This document shows, in pieces, positions 1 to 6,998 of a DNA stretch of 11,157 bases. Made by a program: the position numbers and the translations under genes. The notes under the pieces are model-generated. The model had not been told where the DNA came from. It did no database searches and saw nothing but the letters and a program-made list of their open reading frames with translations. Numbering within the stretch: the first letter of the stretch is position 1; the number at the start of each line of letters is the position of its first letter. The stretch comes from Pseudopedobacter sp. (lineage in GTDB: Bacteria; Bacteroidota; Bacteroidia; Sphingobacteriales; Sphingobacteriaceae), in assembly GCA_014378285.1 (NCBI GenBank), contig JACMNZ010000134.1:1-11157 (forward strand). The letters are read 5' to 3'.

Positions 1-527
1 CTGGTCCAGTTATTTGGGGCGAGCCGGGCACAAACGGACAACATGCTTTTTATCAATTGATACACCAAGGCACAAAATTAATCCCTTGCGATTTTATTGC
101 TCCTGCAAAATCGCATAATCCGCTTGGCGAACATCATAAAATGCTTTTATCTAACTTTTTTGCTCAAACCGAAGCTTTAATGAACGGTAAAACGGAGGAA
201 GAAGTATTGGAAGAAATGAAAGATAAGAATCAAGAATCAAGAGATAAAATCGCTCCATTTAAGGTTTTTGAAGGTAATCGCCCTACCAATTCAATTTTAG
301 TGAAATTGATTACGCCAAAAACTTTAGGGTCTTTAATTGCCATGTACGAGCATAAAATTTTTGTACAGGGAATTATCTGGAATATTTTCAGTTTTGATCA
401 ATGGGGCGTAGAACTTGGTAAGCAATTAGCAGGGAAAATCCTTCCCGAATTAAAGGAAAACAATGAAGTTAGCACTCACGATAGCTCTACTAATGGACTG
501 ATAAATCTGTATAAAGAGTGGAGATAA
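1..527 (+). CDS. pgi: Glucose-6-phosphate isomerase, C-terminal part (5' end outside window)
   Basis: Interconverts glucose 6-phosphate and fructose 6-phosphate in the cytoplasm (glycolysis and gluconeogenesis). The reading frame is open from base 3 at the window edge, so the gene is cut by the window and not by mutation. The first visible residues include WGEPGTNGQHAFYQLIHQGT, the conserved PGI block carrying the catalytic Glu. It is followed by GEHHKMLLSNFFAQ, which holds the catalytic-His region, and FDQWGVELGK, the second PGI signature with the active-site Lys. About 174 of the family's usual ~550 residues are visible. The TTG at 57 is an internal Leu codon and not a start. The gene ends with TAA at 525-527. 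A repeat-like hairpin about 70 bp downstream may end its transcript. The identification is secure. Confidence 0.97.
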   Translation, partial: GPVIWGEPGTNGQHAFYQLIHQGTKLIPCDFIAPAKSHNPLGEHHKMLLSNFFAQTEALMNGKTEEEVLEEMKDKNQESRDKIAPFKVFEGNRPTNSILVKLITPKTLGSLIAMYEHKIFVQGIIWNIFSFDQWGVELGKQLAGKILPELKENNEVSTHDSSTNGLINLYKEWR

Positions 528-568
528 AATAATCTGAAGGTTTATTTTGAGGCTGTGGATTTTAATTT

Positions 569-641
569 GGGCGTTTTAACACGCTTTCCGCTATATCTTT
601 TTTTCTGAAAAAAAAAGGATGCCGCTTCAATCGTTAACGCA
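569..641. repeat. Palindromic intergenic repeat-like element, possible pgi terminator
   Basis: Between pgi and the HopJ gene lies an imperfect palindrome. GCGTTTTAAC near the left end mirrors GTTAACGC at the right end. The centre is a T-tract/A-tract stem (595-604 with 611-620, one G-T pair, 6-nt loop). The wording of the right half (AAAAAAGGATGCCGCTTCAA, then TCGTTAACGC) resembles, from memory, a dispersed intergenic repeat common in Bacteroidetes genomes; I could not search for copies. The central stem could also serve as a terminator for pgi. An open minus-strand frame across it (542-757) appears to be a by-product of the repeat and is not called as a gene. Confidence 0.5.
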
Positions 642-684
642 ATAAAAAAATTAAAATCATAACAATCATACAATATTTTATTTA

Positions 685-1026
685 ATGAAATCCAAAATCC
701 AAACCCTAATCCAAAATTTGAAAGATAGCAAAACACAATTTTCAGAAGTGATTTCATTCATTGATGAAAATTATAATCACACAGCAACTGCTTTTAAAAA
801 CGGAGATGCTAATAATGAGTCTAACCAAAACCAAGGAAGCGCAAAAGTATTTTCTTTTGCTAAAATGAATGGTTTAACCAAAGAAAATACTTTGTCTTTA
901 TTTGCAGAGCACTATCAATCAGTTTTAGAAACTCCAAACGATACAGACCACCAAAATATCCGTCAATTTATAGTAAATGGTTGGGACGGAATCAAATTTG
1001 ATGGCGAGGCTTTAGCAGAAAAATAG
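685..1026 (+). CDS. HopJ-family type III effector-like protein
   Basis: This 113-residue protein matches the HopJ family (Pfam HopJ) over its full length. Diagnostic stretches are TATAFKNGDANNESNQNQGS (residues about 33-52), the KVFSFAKMNGL segment, and the C-terminal DTDHQNIRQF followed by NGWDGIKFDGEAL. The family is named after a Pseudomonas syringae secreted effector. Homologues are common in free-living bacteria without type III secretion, and their cellular role is unknown, so the family name should not be read as evidence of virulence. No signal peptide or membrane segment is visible, and it is probably cytoplasmic. The ATG at 685 follows an AT-rich leader without a Shine-Dalgarno site, which is normal in this phylum. 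The gene converges with galM and leaves only 2 bp between the two stop codons. Family assignment is strong; function is unassigned. Confidence 0.9.
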   Translation: MKSKIQTLIQNLKDSKTQFSEVISFIDENYNHTATAFKNGDANNESNQNQGSAKVFSFAKMNGLTKENTLSLFAEHYQSVLETPNDTDHQNIRQFIVNGWDGIKFDGEALAEK

Positions 1027-1028
1027 AT

Positions 1029-2048
1029 TTAATTCTGAATCCCAAATTCATAAATGGTTGTACTTTCATAAGTTTCCCCAACGTTTAAAACTGTCGAAGG
1101 GAAATTAGAATGGTTGGGAGAATCCGGAAAATGTTGTGTCTCTAAGCAAAATCCAGAACGAAAAGGATAAGCATTTCCATTCTTCCCATCTTTGTCTTTA
1201 CCGGTCAAGAAATTACCAGTGTACAATTGCATTCCGGGTTCTTGTGTAAAAACAGCCATATTTATTCCTGTTTTTGGGCTATAAACAGTAGCTGCTTTTT
1301 CTAAAGCGCCATCTAATTTATCAAAAACAAAAGTATGGTCGTATCCATTCCCCAATTCTAACTGCTCATGATTTTCTTCAATTCTATCACCAATTTTTGT
1401 TGGTTTTCTAAAATCGAAAGGAGTGTTTGTTACAGATAATAATGCTCCGGTAGCAATTGAAGTTTTATCAATTTCAACAATTTTATCAGCTTCAATTGTT
1501 AAGATATGGTTTAAGATATCAGTTTTGCTATCTACTCCGTTTAAATTAAAATAGGTGTGGTTTGTAAGATTTATGATTGTTTTTTTATCGGTGGTAGCCA
1601 AGTAATCTATTTGTAAACCATTATTATCGGTTAATGAATAAACTACTTTAACTTTAAGATTTCCAGGAAATCCACCTTCGCAATCAGCAAAAAAACAAGT
1701 AAGAATTAAAGTCTTATCATTAGGTTGCTCAACATTCCAAAATTTATCATGAAATCCATCGCTACCGCCATGTAAAGCATTGGGGCCATTATTTATCTCT
1801 AATTGGTAAACATTTTCATCTAAATTAAATTTTCCACTAGCTATTCTATTGCCATATCTGCCAATTATAGCTCCAAAATAAGGCTCATTTTTTTTTTGAT
1901 AGCTTTTTAAATCATCATAACCTAAAGCAACATCAACCAATGCACCATCTTTATCAGGCACAAAAATGCTAACTATTCTACCACCAAGGTTAGTGATAGT
2001 AATTTTCATGTTTTCTCTATTAGTAAGTGTAAAAGATTTGGGTTCCAT
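1029..2048 (-). CDS. galM: Aldose 1-epimerase (mutarotase)
   Basis: Interconverts the alpha and beta anomers of galactose, glucose and related aldoses, feeding the Leloir pathway and sugar catabolism. The 339-residue length is normal for GalM. Visible active-site landmarks are NALHGG (His93), NLTNHTYFNLNG (His164, the general acid), NGYDHTF (Asp237, substrate binding) and GFCLETQHFPDSPN (Glu303, the general base). NRIASGKF near residues 67-74 is also typical. There is no signal peptide or lipobox, so this is a cytoplasmic form, unlike the lipoprotein mutarotases found in many polysaccharide-utilisation loci of this phylum. It stands alone, with no other gal genes in view, and is transcribed divergently from msrA across a 132-bp AT-rich gap. 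ATG at 2048 is the natural start; no Shine-Dalgarno site is present. Confidence 0.95.
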   Translation of the reverse strand: MEPKSFTLTNRENMKITITNLGGRIVSIFVPDKDGALVDVALGYDDLKSYQKKNEPYFGAIIGRYGNRIASGKFNLDENVYQLEINNGPNALHGGSDGFHDKFWNVEQPNDKTLILTCFFADCEGGFPGNLKVKVVYSLTDNNGLQIDYLATTDKKTIINLTNHTYFNLNGVDSKTDILNHILTIEADKIVEIDKTSIATGALLSVTNTPFDFRKPTKIGDRIEENHEQLELGNGYDHTFVFDKLDGALEKAATVYSPKTGINMAVFTQEPGMQLYTGNFLTGKDKDGKNGNAYPFRSGFCLETQHFPDSPNHSNFPSTVLNVGETYESTTIYEFGIQN

Positions 2049-2180
2049 TAAGACTTAAATTTTTATTTTGATGTTTCTGATTTTATTTAAAACAAAATTG
2101 TGAAAATTATTAATATTATTGGGCATGATTATTTAGGATAAATCATTAAAACTAATTTAAATAACTATCGTTTATAAATT

Positions 2181-2726
2181 ATGAATATTGAAAAGGCGAA
2201 TTTTGGTGGAGGCTGCTTTTGGTGTACAGAAGCAATTTTTACCGCAGTTAACGGAGTGCAAAGTGCAATATCCGGTTATATGGGCGGACAAATAGAAAAC
2301 CCAACTTATGAGCAGGTTTGTAGTGGCAAAACTGGCCATGCAGAAATTATACAAATCAGTTATGATACTGATTTAGTTTCATTTCAAGAATTATTGCTCA
2401 TTTTTTTTAAAACCCACGACCCAACAACCTTAAATCAACAAGGTGCAGATAGAGGAACGCAATATAGATCTGTAGTTTTTTATGAAAACGATGAGCAAAA
2501 ACAACAAGTAGAAGAAATGTTAAATCAGTTAAATTTAGAAAAGGTTTTTTCTAAAGATATAGTAACAGAAGTTTCGGCAGTAGAGCAGTTTTATCCAGCA
2601 GAAAATTATCACCAAGATTATTTTTTAAATAATAGAAGTCAGGGTTATTGTATGGCTGTTATAGAGCCAAAACTGCAAAAGTTTGTTTCAAATTTTAGGG
2701 ATAAAATTAAACCTGAGTTGCTGTAA
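2181..2726 (+). CDS. msrA: Peptide-methionine (S)-S-oxide reductase MsrA
   Basis: Reduces the S-epimer of methionine sulfoxide in proteins and as the free amino acid, repairing oxidative damage in the cytoplasm. The 181 residues form one MsrA domain. FGGGCFWCTEAIF carries the catalytic Cys12. YEQVCSGKTGHAE (residues 43-54), HDPTTLNQQGADRGTQYRS (79-97) and ENYHQDYF (141-148) are family signatures. Cys15 gives a GCFWC variant in place of the classical GCFWG, and Cys47 and Cys157 are also present. Which of these recycles the catalytic Cys is not clear from sequence. There is no MsrB fusion and no signal peptide. The ATG at 2181 puts the catalytic motif at the usual distance from the N-terminus. 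It is a single-gene unit ending 17 bp before the strong hairpin at 2744-2801. Confidence 0.96.
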   Translation: MNIEKANFGGGCFWCTEAIFTAVNGVQSAISGYMGGQIENPTYEQVCSGKTGHAEIIQISYDTDLVSFQELLLIFFKTHDPTTLNQQGADRGTQYRSVVFYENDEQKQQVEEMLNQLNLEKVFSKDIVTEVSAVEQFYPAENYHQDYFLNNRSQGYCMAVIEPKLQKFVSNFRDKIKPELL

Positions 2727-2743
2727 ATTTTAAGAGAGAAAAT

Positions 2744-2801
2744 TATCCCTAATTAAAAAGACCTTTTAGTAATTGCTAAAAGGTCTTTTTAATTAGGGAT
2801 A
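2744..2801. terminator. Bidirectional terminator hairpin between msrA and secG
   Basis: A perfect 26-bp inverted repeat (2744-2769 against 2776-2801) with a 6-nt loop, TAATTG. The inner part has an A-tract, then GACCTTTTAG, loop, CTAAAAGGTC and a T-tract. On either strand this gives a stem whose 3' arm contains a run of U, so it can stop msrA from the left and the secG cluster from the right. The secG stop codon lies 9 bp beyond it. A perfect 26-bp stem is longer than most intrinsic terminators. Confidence 0.88.
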
Positions 2802-2809
2802 TATCCTAA

Positions 2810-3142
2810 TTATTTTTTTGTAGAATCTGTTGCAACTGGCATTTGAGGTAACACACTTGGGGCAGCAGTTTTATCAATTTGTTCTTGAATTTTAGAATCT
2901 GAATTTACGGCTGCACCGGTTTTTGGAGCAGTGATATTAATGAAGATTGCAACAACCATAATAGTAATTGCTAATCCCCATGTTCCATTTTCTAAAAAAT
3001 CACCAGTACGTTGCACACCAATAATATTGTTAGAAGAAGAAAACCCTGAAGAAAGACCACCACCTTTTGGGTTTTGTATTAAAATAAGTAGTACTAAAAT
3101 AATACAAACCAGAATTCCCAATATCACTAAAAACGTAACCAT
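2810..3142 (-). CDS. secG: Preprotein translocase subunit SecG
   Basis: Small inner-membrane subunit of the SecYEG channel, which assists protein export. The 110 residues show the SecG plan: a first transmembrane helix at about 3-22, the conserved cytoplasmic loop QNPKGGGLSSGF (23-34), and a second helix at about 55-71. A C-terminal polar tail rich in Ala, Pro, Thr and Lys follows; such tails are variable in this phylum. It begins 8 bp after the stop codon of the TPR-like gene, so the two are almost certainly co-transcribed. It is the last gene of the miaB-to-secG cluster and is followed by the 26-bp hairpin. From memory, groES/groEL often follow secG in related bacteria; they do not here, where convergent msrA comes next. 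Confidence 0.93.
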   Translation of the reverse strand: MVTFLVILGILVCIILVLLILIQNPKGGGLSSGFSSSNNIIGVQRTGDFLENGTWGLAITIMVVAIFINITAPKTGAAVNSDSKIQEQIDKTAAPSVLPQMPVATDSTKK

Positions 3143-3150
3143 ATTTTTTT

Positions 3151-5025
3151 CTAATTAACTTTTAACTCTAAATATTTTATTTGACTAGCAAAGTAAGTGC
3201 TTTTTTCTGGATATTTCAAACTTAATTTTTTGTAAACATCTAAGGCCTTGTGATAAAGCATTTGCTCTACATAAATTTTCGCTAAAGTTTCAGAAACAAC
3301 TTCATTTGTATCTTCAGAACTCTTTTTAGCTTTATTTTCTGTATCTATTTTATTTGCCGCAGGGGGTTTTATTTGTGGCTCTTCTTTTATAAATTTCTCT
3401 ATAATTTTATGCTCTTTTTGCCTAAAATTATAAGGGACTGTAAAATTAGCGTTTTGTTTATTTTTTTCCACGTCTTCTACACTGCGTAAATGGAAAATAT
3501 TTTCAGCAATTTGATGGTTCAAAGGGTCTGCAGAAATAGCTTTATTTTCTTTTTTTTGTTGAGCAGGTTTTGAAGCAACATAAGGCTGATTATTATTTAA
3601 AGAATGTTCTTTTCTTGTCTTATTTAGCCACCATAAAAAAGTATAAGGCAAAGAATCATCATTGTATTGAGAAACTGTTGTCGCATTTTCTTCTTCTTTT
3701 ATGTTTTGTTGAATAATTTCCTTAGCCTTTGGTTTCTCTTTTGTAAAAGCAAAGAAATCTGATTGAACTGGGCTGTCAAATAAAATTTCTTCTAAAGATT
3801 TTCTATTTGGTTTAGTTTTAATTTGATCAGTTTCAATGCTGTCAGTTTTATCTTTAACCAGTACAATTTCATTTTCAATCTCTGCTATTTCTTTTTGAGT
3901 TTGGTCTTCAATATCCACGCTTTGCTCAACCTCGGCTAAAACTTGATTATTTTCTTCGTTTATAGCTTTCTGGTTTTCTTCGGTTTCATTTGATACTTCC
4001 TCCACCAAATCAATCTCATATTGATTTGCTACCGCAGATGGTTGTTCAACGGGTTCGGACTCGATATTTTCTTGTTGCTCAATCTCGGCGGAAGCCTCAT
4101 TATCTTCATCCTCAATTTTTATTTCTTCAATTGTATCTTTTTCATTTGCTACCGCAGATATTTCCTCTAGGGTTTGGTCCTCGATATTTTCTTGTTGCTC
4201 AATCTCAACAGAAGGCTGATTCTTTTCATCTTCGTTTAACTCATCAATTTTTTCATTGGCCGTTTTTTTCTCAATCTTTTCTGTAATTAAAACATTAAGT
4301 TCTTCATTATTTATATTATGATGAATTTCTTGTATTTCAATTTCATTTTCTTCTACTATTACATTTTCAATGGAAGTCTCTAAAGAATTATTTTGATTAT
4401 CAATATCAACTAAAGCCTGATCTTTTTCTTCAATTAAAATGTTTTCATTCTCGATTCCTACATTTTCTACTCTTTGTAATGTTTCGTTTTCCTCTTTGAT
4501 AGTTTCAGTTAATTGTTCTTGATTTGAAACTTCAATATCGCTATCGGCGAAAGCCAAATTATTTTCTGATGAGGTTTCTATCTTATTTGACGCGTCAGAA
4601 ATCGCATTAATTTCATTTTCTTGCTCTAAATTATCAGCATCTTCTATTTCTAAAGGTTGCTCTTTGACAATCATTTGATTTAAATCTACACCAAATGCTT
4701 GTCCGAAATCTTTATTTACTGTTTCAGCTTCTTTTAATGGATTTACGACCTCCAATTCTTCATTAATGGAACTTGTAAAAGATTGGGTATTTTCTAAAAA
4801 GTTGAAAAGGGTTTCTCGGGAAGATGCAAAAGCTGCGGCATTAGCCAAATAATGAGATTTTTCTGTAATTTCATTGGCTGCTTTAACTGATAAAAAATGC
4901 AAACTTTGGCAATAAGGATATTTACCAATCAAAGAATTGATTTCCGATAACTGATTTTTACTAATTTCTGTTGGATTAGAATGAAAAATCAGAAATTTAT
5001 CTTCTTCGGTAATTTGTTTACTCAC
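3151..5025 (-). CDS. Acidic low-complexity protein with a C-terminal TPR-like segment, function unknown
   Basis: I recognise the architecture but not a function. The N-terminus (about 1-85, with LIGKYPYCQSLHFLSVKAA) and C-terminus are ordered. The last ~50 residues (LAKIYVEQMLYHKALDVYKK, then LSLKYPEKSTYFASQI) read like a tetratricopeptide repeat. Between them, residues about 90-420 are very rich in Glu, Asn, Ile and Asp, probably disordered, and contain a 40-51-residue repeat. Short islands such as YTFLWWLNKTRKEH and IIEKFIKEEPQIKPP near the C-terminus look like conserved linear motifs. There is no signal peptide or membrane helix, so it is probably cytoplasmic. The start is GTG at 5025, preceded by AAAAGG at a 7-nt spacing, one of the few Shine-Dalgarno-like sites here. 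It lies 45 bp after lptE and 8 bp before secG, which suggests co-expression with envelope-assembly genes. TPR modules usually mediate protein binding. Confidence 0.85.
   Translation of the reverse strand: MSKQITEEDKFLIFHSNPTEISKNQLSEINSLIGKYPYCQSLHFLSVKAANEITEKSHYLANAAAFASSRETLFNFLENTQSFTSSINEELEVVNPLKEAETVNKDFGQAFGVDLNQMIVKEQPLEIEDADNLEQENEINAISDASNKIETSSENNLAFADSDIEVSNQEQLTETIKEENETLQRVENVGIENENILIEEKDQALVDIDNQNNSLETSIENVIVEENEIEIQEIHHNINNEELNVLITEKIEKKTANEKIDELNEDEKNQPSVEIEQQENIEDQTLEEISAVANEKDTIEEIKIEDEDNEASAEIEQQENIESEPVEQPSAVANQYEIDLVEEVSNETEENQKAINEENNQVLAEVEQSVDIEDQTQKEIAEIENEIVLVKDKTDSIETDQIKTKPNRKSLEEILFDSPVQSDFFAFTKEKPKAKEIIQQNIKEEENATTVSQYNDDSLPYTFLWWLNKTRKEHSLNNNQPYVASKPAQQKKENKAISADPLNHQIAENIFHLRSVEDVEKNKQNANFTVPYNFRQKEHKIIEKFIKEEPQIKPPAANKIDTENKAKKSSEDTNEVVSETLAKIYVEQMLYHKALDVYKKLSLKYPEKSTYFASQIKYLELKVN
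3902..4263 (-). repeat. Tandem acidic repeat inside the TPR-like gene (120-bp period)
   Basis: Two adjacent copies are exactly 120 bp apart. ATTTGCTACCGCAGAT occurs at 4024 and 4144, and TCGATATTTTCTTGTTGCTC at 4061 and 4181. A third, more diverged copy lies near 3901-3960, shifted by 51 codons. In protein the units carry EIEQQENIEDQTLEE, EIEQQENIESEPVEQ and EVEQSVDIEDQTQKE, and the first two are followed by SAVAN. Periods are multiples of three, so copy-number change would keep the reading frame. Confidence 0.85.
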
Positions 5026-5070
5026 TTTATTGCCTTTTGTAATTATTTATGTGTGAAGGTAATAAAAAGC

Positions 5071-5586
5071 CTACCAATTGGCAAAAGCCTTATTATATAT
5101 ATCTTCTGTTAGTTGCTGATTAATATCTTTTACTAAAGTAGCCTCTTGTGTAGTAAACGGAGCGCCTTGAGAATTAAAATCTTTAAAACGAGTGAAGGTT
5201 TGATCAAAGCTTTTATCAACCTCAATTTTATTGGCGTATTTAACCTGAATAGTAATTGTTAAGCGTGTTAAGCCCGCCGTTTGTTGTTGATTTGCTTGGA
5301 TTGCAACCGGTTGGATGGTGTAATCGGTTATTCTCCCTTGAAAATTTGCATCGCCTTCTACTCTTACAAAACTTAAGCTAGTTTGTGAACGGATACGGCT
5401 TTTTAAATCTTCTGTAAAAGCTTGGCTCAAGTTTGGGTTTATCAATTGTGCCGTATTCTCAAAAACCAAAACAGAAACGGTTTTCATCCCTGCAGAAATA
5501 GAACCTCCTGTAAATGAATATACTCCGCAACCACTTTGGAGCATAAAAAATGGAATAAATAAGAAAAATAATATTTTAATTTTCAT
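5071..5586 (-). CDS. lptE: LptE-family outer-membrane lipoprotein (LPS assembly)
   Basis: LptE plugs the LptD barrel and helps place lipopolysaccharide in the outer leaflet of the outer membrane. The 171-residue protein begins with a lipoprotein signal peptide: MKIK, a hydrophobic stretch, and LQSGC, making Cys20 the probable lipidated residue. The mature start CGVYSFTGGSI and the following KTVSVLVFENTAQLINPNLS, plus LTEDLKSRI-like sequence, fit the LptE family as found in Bacteroidetes. A C-terminal helix (DINQQLTEDIYNKAFANW) is also typical. Overall identity to proteobacterial LptE is expected to be low, so the name rests on family pattern and gene order. Its start codon lies 2 bp after the stop of the sigma-54 activator gene, so the two are surely on one transcript and probably translationally coupled. 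The TPR-like gene follows 45 bp later. Confidence 0.87.
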   Translation of the reverse strand: MKIKILFFLFIPFFMLQSGCGVYSFTGGSISAGMKTVSVLVFENTAQLINPNLSQAFTEDLKSRIRSQTSLSFVRVEGDANFQGRITDYTIQPVAIQANQQQTAGLTRLTITIQVKYANKIEVDKSFDQTFTRFKDFNSQGAPFTTQEATLVKDINQQLTEDIYNKAFANW

Positions 5587-5588
5587 GC

Positions 5589-6827
5589 TTAATTGAGGTT
5601 TAACTCTTTAATTTTTCTGTATAAGGTACGTTCTGAAATACCTAATTCTTCTGAAGCGGCTTTTCTTTTTCCTTTATGTTTTTTTAATGCTTTTTTAATC
5701 ATATCAGCCTCTTTATCAATTAATGAAAGTGATTCTTCTACCTCTTCCACATCTTGATGGTTAATGTGATAATCATCAGGGCGGTTATAATTTACCGGCT
5801 GCTGAATGGTTAAAGTAGATTCATTTACCGGCATTTCTACATCTTCATACAAAGAATTGATTACTTGCGGATTATTCTCTGCATAATTAGAAACGTTGCC
5901 ACCATGGCTAATAATATCTATCACCAATTTTTTAAGCTCTACCATGTCTTTTTTCATATCGAAAAGAACTTTGTAAAGAATATCACGTTCAGAAAAATCC
6001 TCTTTTGAACCATTTTGATTCACCCGCATTGGGAAAGAACTTCTATTATCGTTCGGAATGTAATTGATAATAGATTGAGCGGTAATGTTTCTGTCTTTTT
6101 CTAAAACGGCAATTTGCTCGGCAATATTTTTTAGTTGCCTAACATTTCCTGGCCAATTGTAGTTGATCAAAACCTGTATTGCGCCATCATCTAAAGTTAC
6201 GTTTGGCGAACGATATTTATCAGAGAAATCGGCAACAAATTTTCTAAAAATAAGGTGAATATCCTCTTTTCTATCTCGCAAAGGCGGAATTTTAAGAGGA
6301 ACGGTATTTAATCGGTAATATAAATCTTCTCTAAATTTACCTGCTTTTACCGCATCAAACATATCTACGTTTGTTGCCGCAATAACCCTAACATCCGTTT
6401 TCTGAACTTTAGAAGAACCTACACGAATATATTCTCCAGATTCTATTACACGTAATAATCTGGCTTGAGTGCCTAAAGGAAGTTCGCCTACTTCATCTAA
6501 AAATATTGTCCCTCCGTTTACCACTTCAAAGTAGCCTTTTCTAGCTTCATGAGCGCCTGTAAAAGAACCTTTTTCGTGTCCAAATAATTCAGAATCAATG
6601 GTTCCTTCTGGTATTGCACCACAATTTACAGCTATAAACGGCCCGTGTTTTCTGGCGCTTAACTGATGGATAATGTGTGAGAAAACTTCTTTTCCAGAAC
6701 CACTTTCACCAGTAATCATAACCGTAATATCGGTTGGTGCCACTTGCCGGGCTATATCAATGGCTCTGTTTATTAGCGGCGAACCTCCAATAATTCCAAA
6801 CCTTTGTTTAATTTCTTGTACGTCCAT
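5589..6827 (-). CDS. Sigma-54-interacting AAA+ transcriptional activator without receiver domain
   Basis: An enhancer-binding protein that would remodel RNA polymerase-sigma-54 by ATP hydrolysis. The 412 residues start almost directly with the AAA+ domain (about 10-245). Visible motifs are Walker A GESGSGKE (40-47), the sigma-54 contact loop as GSFTGA (87-92), a known variant of GAFTGA, Walker B TIFLDE (107-112), Sensor I AATNVD (150-155), FREDLYYRLN (165-174) holding the arginine-finger region, and Sensor II WPGNVR (225-230). A linker of ~130 residues leads to a C-terminal Fis-type helix-turn-helix (about 387-410, RKAASEELGISERTLYRKI). No N-terminal response-regulator or sensory domain is present, so activity may be set by its level, by a partner, or through the linker. 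It sits between miaB and lptE; its targets cannot be read from this window. Confidence 0.94.
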   Translation of the reverse strand: MDVQEIKQRFGIIGGSPLINRAIDIARQVAPTDITVMITGESGSGKEVFSHIIHQLSARKHGPFIAVNCGAIPEGTIDSELFGHEKGSFTGAHEARKGYFEVVNGGTIFLDEVGELPLGTQARLLRVIESGEYIRVGSSKVQKTDVRVIAATNVDMFDAVKAGKFREDLYYRLNTVPLKIPPLRDRKEDIHLIFRKFVADFSDKYRSPNVTLDDGAIQVLINYNWPGNVRQLKNIAEQIAVLEKDRNITAQSIINYIPNDNRSSFPMRVNQNGSKEDFSERDILYKVLFDMKKDMVELKKLVIDIISHGGNVSNYAENNPQVINSLYEDVEMPVNESTLTIQQPVNYNRPDDYHINHQDVEEVEESLSLIDKEADMIKKALKKHKGKRKAASEELGISERTLYRKIKELNLN

Positions 6828-6837
6828 ATTTTTTTTA

Positions 6838-6993
6838 AGATATGAGTAGTGAGATTTGAGAAATGAGGATCTGCAAACCTTCTTTTTATTTTTTAAATTT
6901 AGGTTATGGAATGATAATTTAAAGGATAAGCTTTACAAAAGAGAAATGTTTTTTAACAAGTTTTGTAAGTCTCAGATCTAACATCTCATATCT
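6838..6993. repeat. Intergenic element bounded by 24-bp inverted repeats
   Basis: The 171-bp gap between miaB and the activator gene is nearly filled by one inverted-repeat structure. The left arm 6838-6861 (AGATATGAG, then AGATTTGAGA) pairs with 6970-6993 (TCTCAGATCT, then CTCATATCT) at 20 of 24 positions. A smaller inverted repeat lies inside: TTACAAAA at 6933-6940 with TTTTGTAA at 6961-6968. The right end comes within 6 bp of the miaB stop codon and the left end 11 bp from the activator start. No open reading frame is present. It resembles a small MITE- or REP-type element, or a long hairpin in the miaB-activator transcript. No obvious target-site duplication is visible. Confidence 0.65.
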
Positions 6994-6998
6994 AAATA

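Noticed and set aside
542..757. 71-residue minus-strand open frame between pgi and the HopJ gene
   Set aside because: It runs through the palindromic spacer and antisense into the start of the HopJ gene. Its protein is a translation of repeat DNA, with no domain.
685..1026. HopJ gene as evidence for a type III secretion system or plant pathogenesis
   Set aside because: The family is widespread in bacteria lacking such systems, and no secretion genes are in the window.
2093..2100. Candidate galM -7 box on the minus strand (CAATTTTG)
   Set aside because: One mismatch to TAnnTTTG, no -33 element, and in AT-rich DNA where near matches are expected by chance.
3900..4270. Regular repeats that could suggest a CRISPR array
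   Set aside because: The units are long (120 bp), diverged, coding in frame, and lack a short constant repeat with unique spacers.
3990..4286. 98-residue plus-strand open frame
   Set aside because: Antisense shadow of the acidic repeat region. Its apparent repeats (RTRYFLVAQS, PRYFLVAQS) come from the 120-bp DNA repeat of the real gene.
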